Shown here piece by piece: positions 16,811 to 26,302 of a stretch of 64,000 nt of DNA (positions are counted from its first letter, which is position 1; each line of letters starts with the position of its first letter). Under the pieces are notes generated by a model. It was not told where the DNA came from. It did no database searches and saw only the letters and a program-made list of their open reading frames with translations. The DNA comes from Geopseudomonas aromaticivorans (GTDB lineage Bacteria; Pseudomonadota; Gammaproteobacteria; Pseudomonadales; Pseudomonadaceae). The position numbers were made by a program, and so were the translations under genes. Location: the NCBI RefSeq assembly GCF_019097855.1, contig NZ_JAHRGL010000019.1, positions 186,001-250,000 on the forward strand, given 5' to 3'.

Positions 16811-16849
16811 CCACTGACCGGTGTATGGATGCCATGCACCGGTCAGTGG
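16811..16849. repeat. Perfect inverted repeat, 13-nt arms, between rfaH and the ops element
   Basis: Arms CCACTGACCGGTG (16811-16823) and CACCGGTCAGTGG (16837-16849) around 13 bases. There is no U-tract on either strand, so an intrinsic terminator is unlikely. Two half-sites containing ACCGGT, about 26 bases centre to centre, would suit a dimeric repressor such as a TetR-type protein. It is placed just upstream of the ops element, where the locus A promoter should be. Confidence 0.6.
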
Positions 16850-16974
16850 CTGCTTGAATAGTAGGGAGAGGCGACGCGTGGGCGTTTTCCAGTCCCTGGA
16901 GTTGTTATTGCAGCTGGTCGAGATAAAGCGTTTATTGTGACGCTTGCCCCCGCCTTTTGTCTGTAAGCATTTTG

Positions 16975-17505
16975 CTACTCTTCGGCCTTGCGAATACTTG
17001 ACAGCGGAGCCCGGACTTTCTGCTCGCGATGAAGGATGTTCATCAACAGTACTACGCGTTCGTTACCGTCCATGGACAGGAAAATGGCATCCAGTTCGGC
17101 GAAGGGGCCCTGGTTGATCCGCACCCTGTCGCCGGACTCGAGAAGCTGCTCGGGGAGGACGGCGCTGCAGCGCTGCTGCAAGCGTTCGATCAGGTCAGGG
17201 CTGACGGCGAGTGGCTGATTGCCGAAACCGACCACGCGGCTGACGCCACGGGTGGAGCGCAACGGCCCCCAGTTGTCGAGCTGGCTGAGCTGGATGAACA
17301 GATAGCCGGGGAACAGCGATTCCTCGACCATTTGTCGCAGGCCGCGCAACAGGCGTTCGCGGGTGTGCTGCGGGCGATAGCAGGTGTAGCCCTGGCGGAG
17401 CAGGTTTTCTTCGGCACGCTCGTCTTGCCGTGGCTTGCACTGGATCAGGTACCAAGCGCTCTTTTGACTGCACTGCGGCTGTTCGGGTGTGAGGCTGCTG
17501 CTCAT
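16975..17505 (-). CDS. rfaH: Transcription antitermination factor RfaH
   Basis: 176 aa from ATG 17505. Longer in-frame starts run into non-coding sequence. NusG-type N-terminal domain: SAWYLIQCKPRQDERAEENL (about 16-35), QGYTCYRPQH, ESLFPGYLFIQL (about 62-73) and STRGVSRVVGFG (about 84-95). The C-terminal KOW-like part has GDRVRINQGPFAELDAIFL (about 123-141). Cys and His residues in CYRPQHTRERL fit RfaH rather than housekeeping NusG. RfaH is recruited at ops elements and suppresses pausing and Rho termination in long surface-polysaccharide operons. Two such elements flank this gene at 16.75 and 43.09 kb. Confidence 0.9.
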   Translation of the reverse strand: MSSSLTPEQPQCSQKSAWYLIQCKPRQDERAEENLLRQGYTCYRPQHTRERLLRGLRQMVEESLFPGYLFIQLSQLDNWGPLRSTRGVSRVVGFGNQPLAVSPDLIERLQQRCSAVLPEQLLESGDRVRINQGPFAELDAIFLSMDGNERVVLLMNILHREQKVRAPLSSIRKAEE

Positions 17506-17922
17506 GCGGTCTTTCGTCCTTGCCTTGCTAGCTGTACGCGCCATTCTGACAGACGTCGACACTACAAGTTCTGCACGAATTCTGCGACTTTTCCACGCCG
17601 GACCCCGTTGAAATCGTGGCGGCCAGACTGGGCCTGTGACGATGTGGGCGCCTTTTTTTGCCATCACTCCTGTGGTTTGGCAACGCTGAAAGCGCTGAAT
17701 AATCAGTCATTTTCGTTCATTTTCTCTCTTTCCCGTCAACTTGCTCGTGAATGGGCAGGGTGTCGTTCGTTCGCGCGCCTGCTGGTTCTGTGTCGGTATT
17801 ATGGCGTTTTTTGTGTTTGTTGCTTTTGATGGTGCCATATTGACGTAACGACGGCGAAGTTCCGCTGAGTGGGCTACCTTGCAATGAAGGCTCCACGGCT
17901 CAATGGGCAAAGGTGGTCTTTC
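17506..17922. other. 417-bp divergent intergenic region between rfaH and the wbpM-like gene
   Basis: Should contain promoters for rfaH (leftward) and the dehydratase gene (rightward). No strong -35/-10 pair or operator could be fixed by eye. A CATATT hexamer near 17836 is a weak -10 candidate for the rightward gene. No gene or RNA was recognised. Confidence 0.45.
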
Positions 17923-19968
17923 ATGAGTGGGCATCAAACCTCTGTGCGTCATCGTCTGTTGAAACTGCCCCCTGGCAACAAGCGCTTGCTGCAACTCCTG
18001 GCTGACGTACCGCTGATCTGGCTGGCGTTGTGGCTGGCCTTCTATGCGCGTCTGGATGATGCGAGTCAGATTCAGCCCTTTGCCAGCCATGCCTGGCTGT
18101 TCATCGCTGCCCCGGTCGTGGCTTTGCCGCTGTTCATTCGCCTGGGCATGTACCGGGCGGTGATGCGCCGCTTCGGTAACGATGCGCTGTTGACGATCGC
18201 CAAGGCGGTGACGTTTTCTGCGCTGCTGCTGACCGTGGTCATCTTGCTGTATGGCGAGACCACGGCGCTGCTTCCGCGCTCGGTGATCGTCAACTATTGG
18301 TTGCTGAGCCTGTTGCTGATCGGTGGTTTGCGCCTCGCCATGCGCCAATACTTCACCGGTGACTGGTACAACCTGAGCGATCACTCCTTCAAGCTCCAGC
18401 CTGGCCCGCCCAAGGTGGCGATCTACGGGGCCGGTTTGGCCGGCAACCAGTTGGCACATGCGCTGGGCATGGGACGCGCGCGGCGCCCGGTGGCCTTCAT
18501 CGACGATGACCTGCAGCTGGCGCACAGGGTGATTGCTGGCTTGCCGGTATACCCGCCAAGCCAGCTCGATCGCATGTTGAAGGAAACCGGCGCCGAGGAG
18601 ATCCTGCTGGCGATTCCGTCAGCGTCGCGCGCACGCCGTCGCGAGATTCTGGAAATACTCGAGGCCTATCCGCTGGCGGTGCGCACGATGCCGGATATCG
18701 CGGATCTGGCCAGCGGCCGGGTCAAGGTCGAGGATCTGAAGACCGTGGACATCGCTGATTTGCTCGGTCGTGACCCGGTGGCCCCCAAACCCGAGCTGCT
18801 GGAGCGTTGCATTCGTGGGCAAGTGGTGATGGTGACCGGCGCCGGAGGCTCCATCGGCTCCGAGCTGTGCCGGCAGATCCTGGATGGTGCACCCTCTGCA
18901 CTGATCCTCTTCGATCACTCGGAGTTCAGCCTCTACACCATCCAGATCGAGCTGGAGCAGCGTATCCGCGACAAGAGGCTGCCCGTGCAACTGGTGCCGA
19001 CCCTCGGCTCGGTCCGCTATCCGGTGCGGATGCTTGAGATCATGCAAAGCTGGAAAGTGGATACGGTGTATCACGCCGCGGCCTACAAGCATGTGCCGAT
19101 GGTCGAACACAACGTCTCCGAAGGCGTGCTCAACAATACGCTGGGCACTCTGTATACCGCGCAGTCGGCCTTGCGTGCCGGGGTGCGTAACTTCGTGCTG
19201 ATTTCTACCGACAAGGCGGTCCGTCCCACCAACGTGATGGGCAGTACCAAGCGTATGGCCGAACTGGTGCTGCAGGCTCTGGCCGGCGAGGGTTCGGTGC
19301 TGTTGTACGGCGAACCAGACCTGCCACCGCAGCCTAACCGCACCCGTTTCATCATGGTGCGCTTTGGCAACGTGCTGGGCTCGTCCGGCTCGGTGATTCC
19401 ATTGTTTCGCGAGCAGATCAAGTGCGGTGGGCCAATCACCGTGACCCATCCGGAAATGACCCGCTACTTCATGACCATTCCGGAAGCGGCGCAACTGGTG
19501 ATCCAGGCGGGGTCGATGGGGGACAGTGGGGACGTGTTTGTGCTGGACATGGGCGAACCGGTGAAGATTGCCCAGATGGCAGAGAGGATGGTGCATCTCT
19601 CGGGTTTGACGGTGCGTTCTGAGGCGAACCCGGACGGCGACATCGACATCGAGTTCTGCGGCCTGCGCCCCGGGGAGAAGTTATACGAGGAGTTGCTGAT
19701 CGGCGACAACGTGTTGCCGACCGAACACCCGATGATCATGCGCGCCAACGAAGCCCACATGCCGTGGGAGGAACTGCAGGCGCTGATGGTCGAGATGGTC
19801 CAGTCGATCAAGCTGGACGATTACCAGCACGTACGCGATCTGCTGTGCCGGATTGTCAGCGGCTATACCCCGGATGCCGACGTCGACTGGTTGCATTCTC
19901 AGTGCGAGCCGGCACCGGCTGAAAAAACTGGCCGGGAGGTGATGATTGCCGGCGGTAATCGCCAGTAG
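17923..19968 (+). CDS. wbpM: WbpM/CapD-type nucleotide-sugar 4,6-dehydratase, membrane-anchored
   Basis: 681 aa from ATG 17923 (AGGTGG upstream). Longer starts exist at 17869 (GTG) and 17884, but this one lines up with the start of WbpM as I remember it (short polar lead, then LLQLLADVPLIWLALWLAFY). About four N-terminal TM helices precede an AIYGAGLAGNQLAHALG Rossmann domain (about 166-183). The catalytic domain begins MVTGAGGSIGSELCRQI (about 303-319) and carries STDKAVRPTNVMGSTKRMAE (about 427-446), where M-x3-K replaces the usual Y-x3-K, as in this dehydratase family. The usual substrate is UDP-GlcNAc, starting routes to 2,4-diamino or 6-deoxy sugars. It is on the opposite strand from both polysaccharide loci. 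Confidence 0.9.
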   Translation: MSGHQTSVRHRLLKLPPGNKRLLQLLADVPLIWLALWLAFYARLDDASQIQPFASHAWLFIAAPVVALPLFIRLGMYRAVMRRFGNDALLTIAKAVTFSALLLTVVILLYGETTALLPRSVIVNYWLLSLLLIGGLRLAMRQYFTGDWYNLSDHSFKLQPGPPKVAIYGAGLAGNQLAHALGMGRARRPVAFIDDDLQLAHRVIAGLPVYPPSQLDRMLKETGAEEILLAIPSASRARRREILEILEAYPLAVRTMPDIADLASGRVKVEDLKTVDIADLLGRDPVAPKPELLERCIRGQVVMVTGAGGSIGSELCRQILDGAPSALILFDHSEFSLYTIQIELEQRIRDKRLPVQLVPTLGSVRYPVRMLEIMQSWKVDTVYHAAAYKHVPMVEHNVSEGVLNNTLGTLYTAQSALRAGVRNFVLISTDKAVRPTNVMGSTKRMAELVLQALAGEGSVLLYGEPDLPPQPNRTRFIMVRFGNVLGSSGSVIPLFREQIKCGGPITVTHPEMTRYFMTIPEAAQLVIQAGSMGDSGDVFVLDMGEPVKIAQMAERMVHLSGLTVRSEANPDGDIDIEFCGLRPGEKLYEELLIGDNVLPTEHPMIMRANEAHMPWEELQALMVEMVQSIKLDDYQHVRDLLCRIVSGYTPDADVDWLHSQCEPAPAEKTGREVMIAGGNRQ

Positions 19969-20031
19969 CCGAGGGTAAACCTTTGTGTATTTCCCGCCGG
20001 CTCATCGACGGGATGTGGGCGGTCATTTTCA

Positions 20032-21609
20032 ATGAAAAAGAAGTTTCTGCATTTCCTTCATTTGTGCATGGCCCTCATGGGGCTGTATGCGCTGGAGTTG
20101 CCGGCCGCTTCTCTCGACCTGGACCTGCCAATGAACGAAGTGCAGGCCAGGAGCATGCTTTCTCGCTTTGGCTACGGCCCAACACCACGCTCACTTTCGA
20201 TGACCATCGGGCAGACACCTCGCCAATACCTGACTCGGGCAGTCGGGGAGGTTTCGACGTTGCCTGATCCCGTGGATGCACTGGCGGACAGGGTCGCCGG
20301 TGAACCGCTCGAATCCATCTGGGCACGTTACGGTCCCGGAGGCAGCGCGGTACCCCGCATGGGGAACACCGCAGACCGTATGGCGATGCAGCAGACTGTC
20401 GTCAATTATGGCCTCGCGCAGATCGAGGCCCGCTTGCTGACCATGGCGAATAGCGACAATCCTGGGCATGAGGCACTGCTGTCATTCTGGCTCAATCATT
20501 TTTCGGTGTTTGTCAGCAAGGGGCGCAACAGGCTACTGGTGGGTGACTACATCGACAGTCTGGCGCAGGCGATGCGGGAAGATTCCTTCGAGGCGCTGCT
20601 GCGCGCCAGTTTCTTCCACCCGGCGATGCAGATCTACCTCGACAACGAGCAGTCGCTGGCCCCCGAGTCGCGGCTCGGTCGCCATGCGATCAGCCGCGGC
20701 AGGCGGGTGGGCATCAACGAGAATCTGGCCCGCGAACTGTTGGAGCTGCACACCCTGGGCGTCGAGGGGGGCTACGACCAGCAGGACGTGCAGGAGCTGG
20801 CGCGGATCATCACCGGGGCCGACGTGCCGCGTGCCGACGAGAGCGAGGCGCAACTGGCCCGCTCCGGGGTGGTGCGCCGGGGCTTCTTCGAGTTCGATCC
20901 CCGCCGGCATGATTTCGGCGCCAAGCACTTTCTCGGCGCGGAGTTTCCGCCCGGCGAGGGCCTGGCCGAGATCGAGCGCGCCCTGCATCTGATGGCCCGC
21001 CATCCGGCGACCGCGCGGCATATCAGCCGCAAGCTGGCCCAGCGTTTTCTCGCCGACGAGCCGGACCCCGAGGTACTGGCGAGCATGGCCGCTGCCTTCG
21101 TGAAAACTGACGGAAGCATTTCGGCGACCCTGTTTGCCCTGTTCGAGTCGCCGGCCTTCCAGGCGTCCCTGCAGGCGCCAAACAAGTTCAAGGAGCCGCT
21201 CGACTATCTGCTGTCGGTGGCTCGGGTCGTTTGCGAGGATCAGCCCATTACCAATTCCCGCGCGTTGTTCGCGGCGGCCAGCGAGATGGGTCAATTGCCG
21301 ATGCGGCGGACCACTCCCGATGGCTACGGGATGCTGGAAACCGATTGGCTGTCTCCGGTGACCATGACGGAGCGCATCCGCTTTGCCAGGGACGTTGCCC
21401 GGGGACGGGTGCCGTTCACAAGCCCCGAGAAGCCTGCCGGCTCGGGCCGGCAGCAGACCGAGGGGCAGGCCGAATGCCAGGCCGATCCGGAGCGGATCCA
21501 GAAGATGCTCGGCAGCACGCGTGACGCGACTCGGCGCTCGCTGCGGGGGCTTTCAACGGTCGAGAAGAGCGCCTTGCTGCTGTCCTCTCCCGAATTCATG
21601 AGGCGCTGA
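20032..21609 (+). CDS. DUF1800 family protein
   Basis: 525 aa from ATG 20032. An N-terminal signal peptide (about 1-26, core HLCMALMGLYALELPAA) directs export. Family features include ARSMLSRFGYGPTP (about 38-51), LLSFWLNHFSVFVSKGRN (about 145-162), the ENLARELLELHTLGVEGGY block (about 228-246), QELARIITG, and HDFGAKHFLG (about 292-301). The biochemical function of the family is unknown. It is almost always paired with a DUF1501 gene, as here. The pair is translationally close (1 base between stop and start). The region sits between two polysaccharide loci but has no obvious sugar role. Confidence 0.88.
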   Translation: MKKKFLHFLHLCMALMGLYALELPAASLDLDLPMNEVQARSMLSRFGYGPTPRSLSMTIGQTPRQYLTRAVGEVSTLPDPVDALADRVAGEPLESIWARYGPGGSAVPRMGNTADRMAMQQTVVNYGLAQIEARLLTMANSDNPGHEALLSFWLNHFSVFVSKGRNRLLVGDYIDSLAQAMREDSFEALLRASFFHPAMQIYLDNEQSLAPESRLGRHAISRGRRVGINENLARELLELHTLGVEGGYDQQDVQELARIITGADVPRADESEAQLARSGVVRRGFFEFDPRRHDFGAKHFLGAEFPPGEGLAEIERALHLMARHPATARHISRKLAQRFLADEPDPEVLASMAAAFVKTDGSISATLFALFESPAFQASLQAPNKFKEPLDYLLSVARVVCEDQPITNSRALFAAASEMGQLPMRRTTPDGYGMLETDWLSPVTMTERIRFARDVARGRVPFTSPEKPAGSGRQQTEGQAECQADPERIQKMLGSTRDATRRSLRGLSTVEKSALLLSSPEFMRR

Positions 21610-21610
21610 C

Positions 21611-22792
21611 ATGGCCATTGATCGACGTCTGTTCATCAAGGCTGTGCTGGCCATGGGGGGCTTGTCACTGGGCGGCTCCTGGGCCTGGGAAACTCGAGCC
21701 GAGGATAGCGGTCGCCTGATCGTCATTTTCCTGCGGGGCGGTCTCGACGGGCTGTTCGCCTTTTCCCCGGTCGCCGACTCCCAGCTCGCCTCGCTGAGGC
21801 CGACACTGGCCCGGACCGTGATTGAGCGGGGGATTCCCCTGGGCAGCAGTGGTTTCGCTGCCCATCCAGCCTGCGCTCCCCTGGCGGAGCTGTTCCAGAC
21901 CGGCGAGCTGGCCTTCGCCCCCTGTGCGGGTAGCATCGATACCAGCCGCAGTCATTTTCTGGCGCAGGATATCTTCGAGCTGGGTACCGGCCGCACTCGC
22001 GGCGCCTCCGGATTCATGTCCAGGGCCGCCAGCGAGCTGGGTGGAGCCCAAGACAGCATCAGCTTCACCAGCGCAGTACCCCTGGCATTCCGTGGGACGG
22101 TGATGCCGGAAGTGGCCCAGTTCGGCACCAGCCGCTTCAACCTGCCCTCCGGTCGCTTTCTCGAGGCCATTCGCCAGACGCATGCCGGCGAGCCGAGCGG
22201 CGCGGCCCTGGAGCAGGCGATCGCCACCGAGGCAGCCATCGCCGCGGCGCTGGCCGAGGGGGCCATGGAGCGCGGCGCAGATCAAGGCGCCGCAGCCACA
22301 TCCGGCTTTGCACGGGTGGCGCGCAACATGGCCAAGGTGTTGCGCCGCAATCCTCGCTTTAGCCTGGCATTCGTCGATATCGGGGGAATCGATACCCATG
22401 CCAATCAGGAGACCATCCTCGAACGTGCTCTTTCCAGTCTGAGCGAGGGGATCGTTGCCCTGCGCAGCGAGCTGGGCAGTGCCGAGTGGCAGAGGACGCA
22501 GGTGCTGGTGTGCAGCGAGTTCGGGCGTACCGTGCGGGAGAACGGCACGGGGGGCACCGATCATGGCCACGGGGGCCTGATGCTGCTGGCTGGCGGTGCG
22601 GTCCGCGGTGGCCGCATGCTGGGCGGGTTCGACGGCCTGAACGACACCCGCCTCAATGAGGGGCGCGACCTGCCGGTGAGTCTCGATTGGCGGGATGTGC
22701 TGGGTGGCGCCCTGCAGGCCAGCTTCGCTCTGGACGAGGCGGCCCTCGACCGGGTGTTCCCCGGTCGCCCGGGGCGGCGTCTGGAAAGCTGA
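21611..22792 (+). CDS. DUF1501 family protein with twin-arginine leader
   Basis: 393 aa from ATG 21611. The N-terminus DRRLFIKAVLAMGGLSLGG is a good Tat signal (R-R-x-F-x-K followed by a hydrophobic stretch). Family motifs: LIVIFLRGGLDGLFAF (about 36-51), SHFLAQDIFELG (about 114-125), ALAFVDIGGIDTHANQ-like segment (about 254-268), LVCSEFGRTVRENGTGGTDHG (about 297-317) and GGAVRGGRMLGG. DUF1501 proteins share the sulfatase/alkaline phosphatase-like fold, so a folded, metal-containing periplasmic enzyme is plausible. Substrate unknown. The gene ends 16 bases before the convergent acyltransferase gene. Confidence 0.88.
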   Translation: MAIDRRLFIKAVLAMGGLSLGGSWAWETRAEDSGRLIVIFLRGGLDGLFAFSPVADSQLASLRPTLARTVIERGIPLGSSGFAAHPACAPLAELFQTGELAFAPCAGSIDTSRSHFLAQDIFELGTGRTRGASGFMSRAASELGGAQDSISFTSAVPLAFRGTVMPEVAQFGTSRFNLPSGRFLEAIRQTHAGEPSGAALEQAIATEAAIAAALAEGAMERGADQGAAATSGFARVARNMAKVLRRNPRFSLAFVDIGGIDTHANQETILERALSSLSEGIVALRSELGSAEWQRTQVLVCSEFGRTVRENGTGGTDHGHGGLMLLAGGAVRGGRMLGGFDGLNDTRLNEGRDLPVSLDWRDVLGGALQASFALDEAALDRVFPGRPGRRLES

Positions 22793-22808
22793 ATGCCTTA
22801 GCCGGCCT

Positions 22809-24863
22809 TCAGCGCCGGAAGACTTCCGGCATGATCTGGCTCAGGCGCTCCCCCAGGCGCCCGCTCAGGGCCAGCACATAGCGCGGGTTGAGGTGGTGAC
22901 CGTCGCGGTACATCAGGAAATCGTGGGTGACGGTCAGGCACTGCTCGGCCGTGCACAGGAACTCGCTCATGTCGATCAGATGCAGGTTGTCGAGTTCACT
23001 CAGGTGCTCAAGGGCCGGATCCCAATCGGCCAGCGACTGCCCGCGCGGTTTGCTGCAGGCCAGTAGGTTGTCGCGGTGGCGCGCCACGCAGGTGGCCGGA
23101 TCGAAGCCGAGCGAGGGGTTGTCGCGGATGCCGATCACCGGGATGCCCAGCTGCTCCAGGCGCTGCCACTGCTCGAGGTAAGCCTGCGGCACGTATTCGC
23201 GGGTCTTCGGGTGGGTGGTGGTGGTCGAGTTGGTGATCACTACCTGCGGGCGCAGCTCGGCCAGGGTGTCGATCAACTGGCGGTTCCACTCGAAGCAGGA
23301 CGGGTGGCTGCCCTCGGTGGCACCGAACGGGCATTCCTTCTTGGTGATGTTGAGCACCTTCAGGCCATGGGCCTTGCCAATGCGGTCGAGCGCCGGCAGC
23401 CACTGGGTGGCGTGCGATCCACCGACCAGCGCCACTGTGGTGGTGGCCGAGGTATCGCCGTAGCTGCAGTAGACCACCTCGGCGCGGGTGATCTGTTGAT
23501 GGCAGTTGCCCTGGTAGGAGGCCGGCAGGATGATCTTGGCGGTGATCAGGTGTGCCTGCGAGAGCTGGCCGGCGCTGATCTGCACCTCGGCGGGCGCGAA
23601 GTCTGCGGAGCCGGCCAGCGCGGCGTTGCTGCCCCGCTCATCGGCCACCACGTTGCGAATGTAGTACTTCCAGGTCGCGGCGCTGGCCAGCACCGGGCTG
23701 AGCAGCAGCAGGCCGATGGCATAGGGTACCCACACCCGTCGGGCGGCATATTTGTGGTTGCGGATCGGCTCCTCGACGAACCGGTGGGTCGCCATTGCCA
23801 GGGCTATCGCCAGGGCGATGATCAGCAGGCCCTGCAGCGGATCGAGGTGACTGGTGCCCAGGTATTCCAGGGCGAACGCCAGCAGTGGCCAGTGCCACAG
23901 ATAGACGCCGAAGGAAATCCTGCCGAGCCCTGCCAGGTGCCGATTGGCCAGCCAGCGGCTGGCAACCGATGGTTGCGTGCCGCTGCCGGTGACGATCAGC
24001 ATCACGGCGGCGGTGACCGGGATCAGCGCGATGTAACCGGGGAACTGGCTGCCCTGCGGAGCCAGCAGGCCGAACAGCAGCAGCGTGGCCAGACCGAGCA
24101 GACCGAACAGGTTGCGCAGTCCCCGCCCCAGATGGATGCGTGGAAGCAGCAGGGCGAGCAGCGCCCCGGTGAAAAACTCCCAGACCCGTGCCGCAGGGTT
24201 GAAGTAGCTGGACACCGGTTCGCGAGCGGTTTCGACGATTGAGTAGAGCAGGGACGCCAGGGCCACCAGGCCGACGCCCACCAGCAGCGGCTTGCGCGAG
24301 GGGGCGCCCATCTTGCGGCCCAACCACAGGGCCAGCATCAGCACCGGTGGCAGCAGGAGATAGAACTGCACCTGAGTGGATAGTGCCCAGAACTGCTGGA
24401 CCGGGCTGGGCGGCAGCTCGCGGGCCAGGTAGTCGACCGACCTGCGCATCAGCTCGAGATTTTCCAGGTTGAGCGCGCTGAACAGGGTTTCCTGGATCAG
24501 TTGGCTCCACAGCGGCTCGGGGACGATGAAGTAGCCGGCGATCAGGGTGAACAGCAGCACCGTGCAGGCGCTGGGGACGATGCGTTTGATCAGGTTGCCC
24601 CAGAAGACCAGCGGCCTGATCCGGTCGTGCTGTTGGATCTGGCGGATCAGCACACCGGTCATCAGGAAGCCGGAGATCACGAAGAACACATCCACGCCAC
24701 CGGACACCTTGCTCATCCAGATGTGGTACACGGCGATCATGATCGCGCTGATGGCCCGGATGCCCTGGATATCGTCGCGATAGGCGTTCTGCGTGGACGC
24801 GCCGGCCAGCACGGCACTGTCCTCGGTCCATTTCATCGTTGCGCTGGGTCTGCTCTTGAACAT
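22809..24863 (-). CDS. OafA-type O-acyltransferase fused to SGNH domain
   Basis: 684 aa from ATG 24863. An N-terminal acyltransferase-3 membrane domain (about residues 25-370, ten or more TM helices) starts YRDDIQGIRAISAIMIAVYH and has GGVDVFFVISGFLMTG. The C-terminal periplasmic SGNH part (about 430-684) has VALVGGSHATQWLPAL as block I, TNSTTTTHPKTREYVP, and a terminal RDGHHLNPRY (the D-x-x-H pair). Such fusions O-acetylate surface polysaccharides using an acyl donor from the cytoplasm. It is the last gene of locus B and is convergent with the DUF1501 gene. Confidence 0.9.
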   Translation of the reverse strand: MFKSRPSATMKWTEDSAVLAGASTQNAYRDDIQGIRAISAIMIAVYHIWMSKVSGGVDVFFVISGFLMTGVLIRQIQQHDRIRPLVFWGNLIKRIVPSACTVLLFTLIAGYFIVPEPLWSQLIQETLFSALNLENLELMRRSVDYLARELPPSPVQQFWALSTQVQFYLLLPPVLMLALWLGRKMGAPSRKPLLVGVGLVALASLLYSIVETAREPVSSYFNPAARVWEFFTGALLALLLPRIHLGRGLRNLFGLLGLATLLLFGLLAPQGSQFPGYIALIPVTAAVMLIVTGSGTQPSVASRWLANRHLAGLGRISFGVYLWHWPLLAFALEYLGTSHLDPLQGLLIIALAIALAMATHRFVEEPIRNHKYAARRVWVPYAIGLLLLSPVLASAATWKYYIRNVVADERGSNAALAGSADFAPAEVQISAGQLSQAHLITAKIILPASYQGNCHQQITRAEVVYCSYGDTSATTTVALVGGSHATQWLPALDRIGKAHGLKVLNITKKECPFGATEGSHPSCFEWNRQLIDTLAELRPQVVITNSTTTTHPKTREYVPQAYLEQWQRLEQLGIPVIGIRDNPSLGFDPATCVARHRDNLLACSKPRGQSLADWDPALEHLSELDNLHLIDMSEFLCTAEQCLTVTHDFLMYRDGHHLNPRYVLALSGRLGERLSQIMPEVFRR

Positions 24864-24935
24864 GGCTAACCTCTGGGATGACTTCTGCACGAGCGGCAGG
24901 GGGGCGCCAGTCCTTTCTCTCGGCGCGCGATGCCG

Positions 24936-26111
24936 TCAGTAGGCGGCTTCGTCCATGACTGCGGCGAGCACCGCGCAGGTCTTGTCGATTTCCGCATCGG
25001 TCAGCGTCGGGTGGACGAGGAGCATCAGGCTGGTTTCGCCCAGTTCGCGGGCCACTGGCAGGCGTTCGGCCGGGCGCAAGCTGGTGTTGTCGAATGCTTT
25101 TTCCAGGTAGACCTCTGAGCAGGAGCCGTAGAAGCAGGGCACGCCGCGCGCGTTGATCTCGCTGAGGATACGATCGCGGTCCCAGCCGGCTGCCAGCTGT
25201 TGGGGCTCGGCGAACAGATAGCACTTGTAGGCGGCGTGGACGATGTTGGCGGGAATGCTGGGGGTGCGCAGGCCGCGCAGCTGGCGGGCGCAGTCCCAGA
25301 TGCGCTCGGCGTTGGCCAGGCGTCGGGCATGCCAGGCGTTGAGGCGGCGCAGCTGGATCCGGCCGATCACCGCCTGCACTTCCATCATCCGCCAGTTGGT
25401 GCCGAAGCGCTCGTGCAGCCAGCGGAAGCCGGGGGTGGAATGCGGCTGGTGCACCGCCTCCCAGCTCTTGCCGTGGTCCTTGAGAGACCACATGGTCGAC
25501 CACAGCTCATGGCTGTTGGTAGTGACCATGCCGCCCTCGCCGCCGGTGCTGATGATCTTGTCCTGGCAGAACGACCAAGCGCCGACATGGCCAATCGTAC
25601 CGACCGAGCGGCCCTTGTACTGGGCGCCGTGGGCTTGGGCGCAATCCTCGATCACCTTGAGGTCGCGCTCGGCGGCCAGTGCCATGATCGGGTCCATGTC
25701 GCACGGCCAGCCGGCCAGGTGCACGCAGACCACCGCGCGCGTGCGCGGCGTCAGGACGGCGCGGATGGTCTCGGCAGTGATGTTCTGCGACTCGCGGTCC
25801 ACCTCGGCGAACACCGGCACCGCACCGGCGTTGACGATGCTGGACACCGAGGCGAGGAAGGTGCGCGGGGTCACCACCACTTCATCGCCCGCGCCGATGC
25901 CGAGCGCCTTGAGCGCCACGTCGAGGGCCACGGTGCCGTTCTCCAGGGCGATGGCGTATTCGACGCCGGCCCATTCGGCAAACTCCTTCTCGAACTGGTG
26001 GCATTCCTCGCCGGTCCAGTAGTTGACCTTGTTGGACAGAATGACATCGCGTACCGCATTTGCCTCTTCTTCCGTGAAGCATGGCCAAGGTGAAAAACTG
26101 GTATTCAACAT
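24936..26111 (-). CDS. DegT/DnrJ/EryC1/StrS sugar aminotransferase
   Basis: 391 aa from ATG 26111 with GGAGCAGG upstream. The open frame continues 84 codons further but is not needed. PLP-fold motifs: VNYWTGEECHQFEKEFAEW (about 28-46), ALENGTVALDVALKALGIG (about 51-69), VIEDCAQAHGAQYKG (about 150-164) and SFCQDKIISTGGEGGM (about 174-189), which contains the Schiff-base Lys. The enzyme should transaminate a keto-sugar nucleotide to an amino sugar. The neighbouring formyltransferase suggests that its product may be N-formylated. Confidence 0.9.
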   Translation of the reverse strand: MLNTSFSPWPCFTEEEANAVRDVILSNKVNYWTGEECHQFEKEFAEWAGVEYAIALENGTVALDVALKALGIGAGDEVVVTPRTFLASVSSIVNAGAVPVFAEVDRESQNITAETIRAVLTPRTRAVVCVHLAGWPCDMDPIMALAAERDLKVIEDCAQAHGAQYKGRSVGTIGHVGAWSFCQDKIISTGGEGGMVTTNSHELWSTMWSLKDHGKSWEAVHQPHSTPGFRWLHERFGTNWRMMEVQAVIGRIQLRRLNAWHARRLANAERIWDCARQLRGLRTPSIPANIVHAAYKCYLFAEPQQLAAGWDRDRILSEINARGVPCFYGSCSEVYLEKAFDNTSLRPAERLPVARELGETSLMLLVHPTLTDAEIDKTCAVLAAVMDEAAY

Positions 26112-26302
26112 GATGACCTGCTCCGCAATATTGTATTGAACGGTGTGCCGGATTCGTGTTCGTGGTTTGTGTCGGATAAAGATGCTGAAACCCTGAAGGT
26201 GCTCCTCTCGGTTGGTTGCTTTGCCTATGGATGAGAGTGCTTGCGAAGCGAAAACTTGCTTCTTCGGGCAAGGCGAGGGTAGGGCTGCTAAGGGGCGAAT
26301 GG

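Noticed and set aside
23638-25503. 621-codon minus-strand frame overlapping the acyltransferase and aminotransferase genes
   Set aside because: It is a +1 shadow of two recognisable genes on the same strand, with Pro/Arg-rich low-complexity translation.
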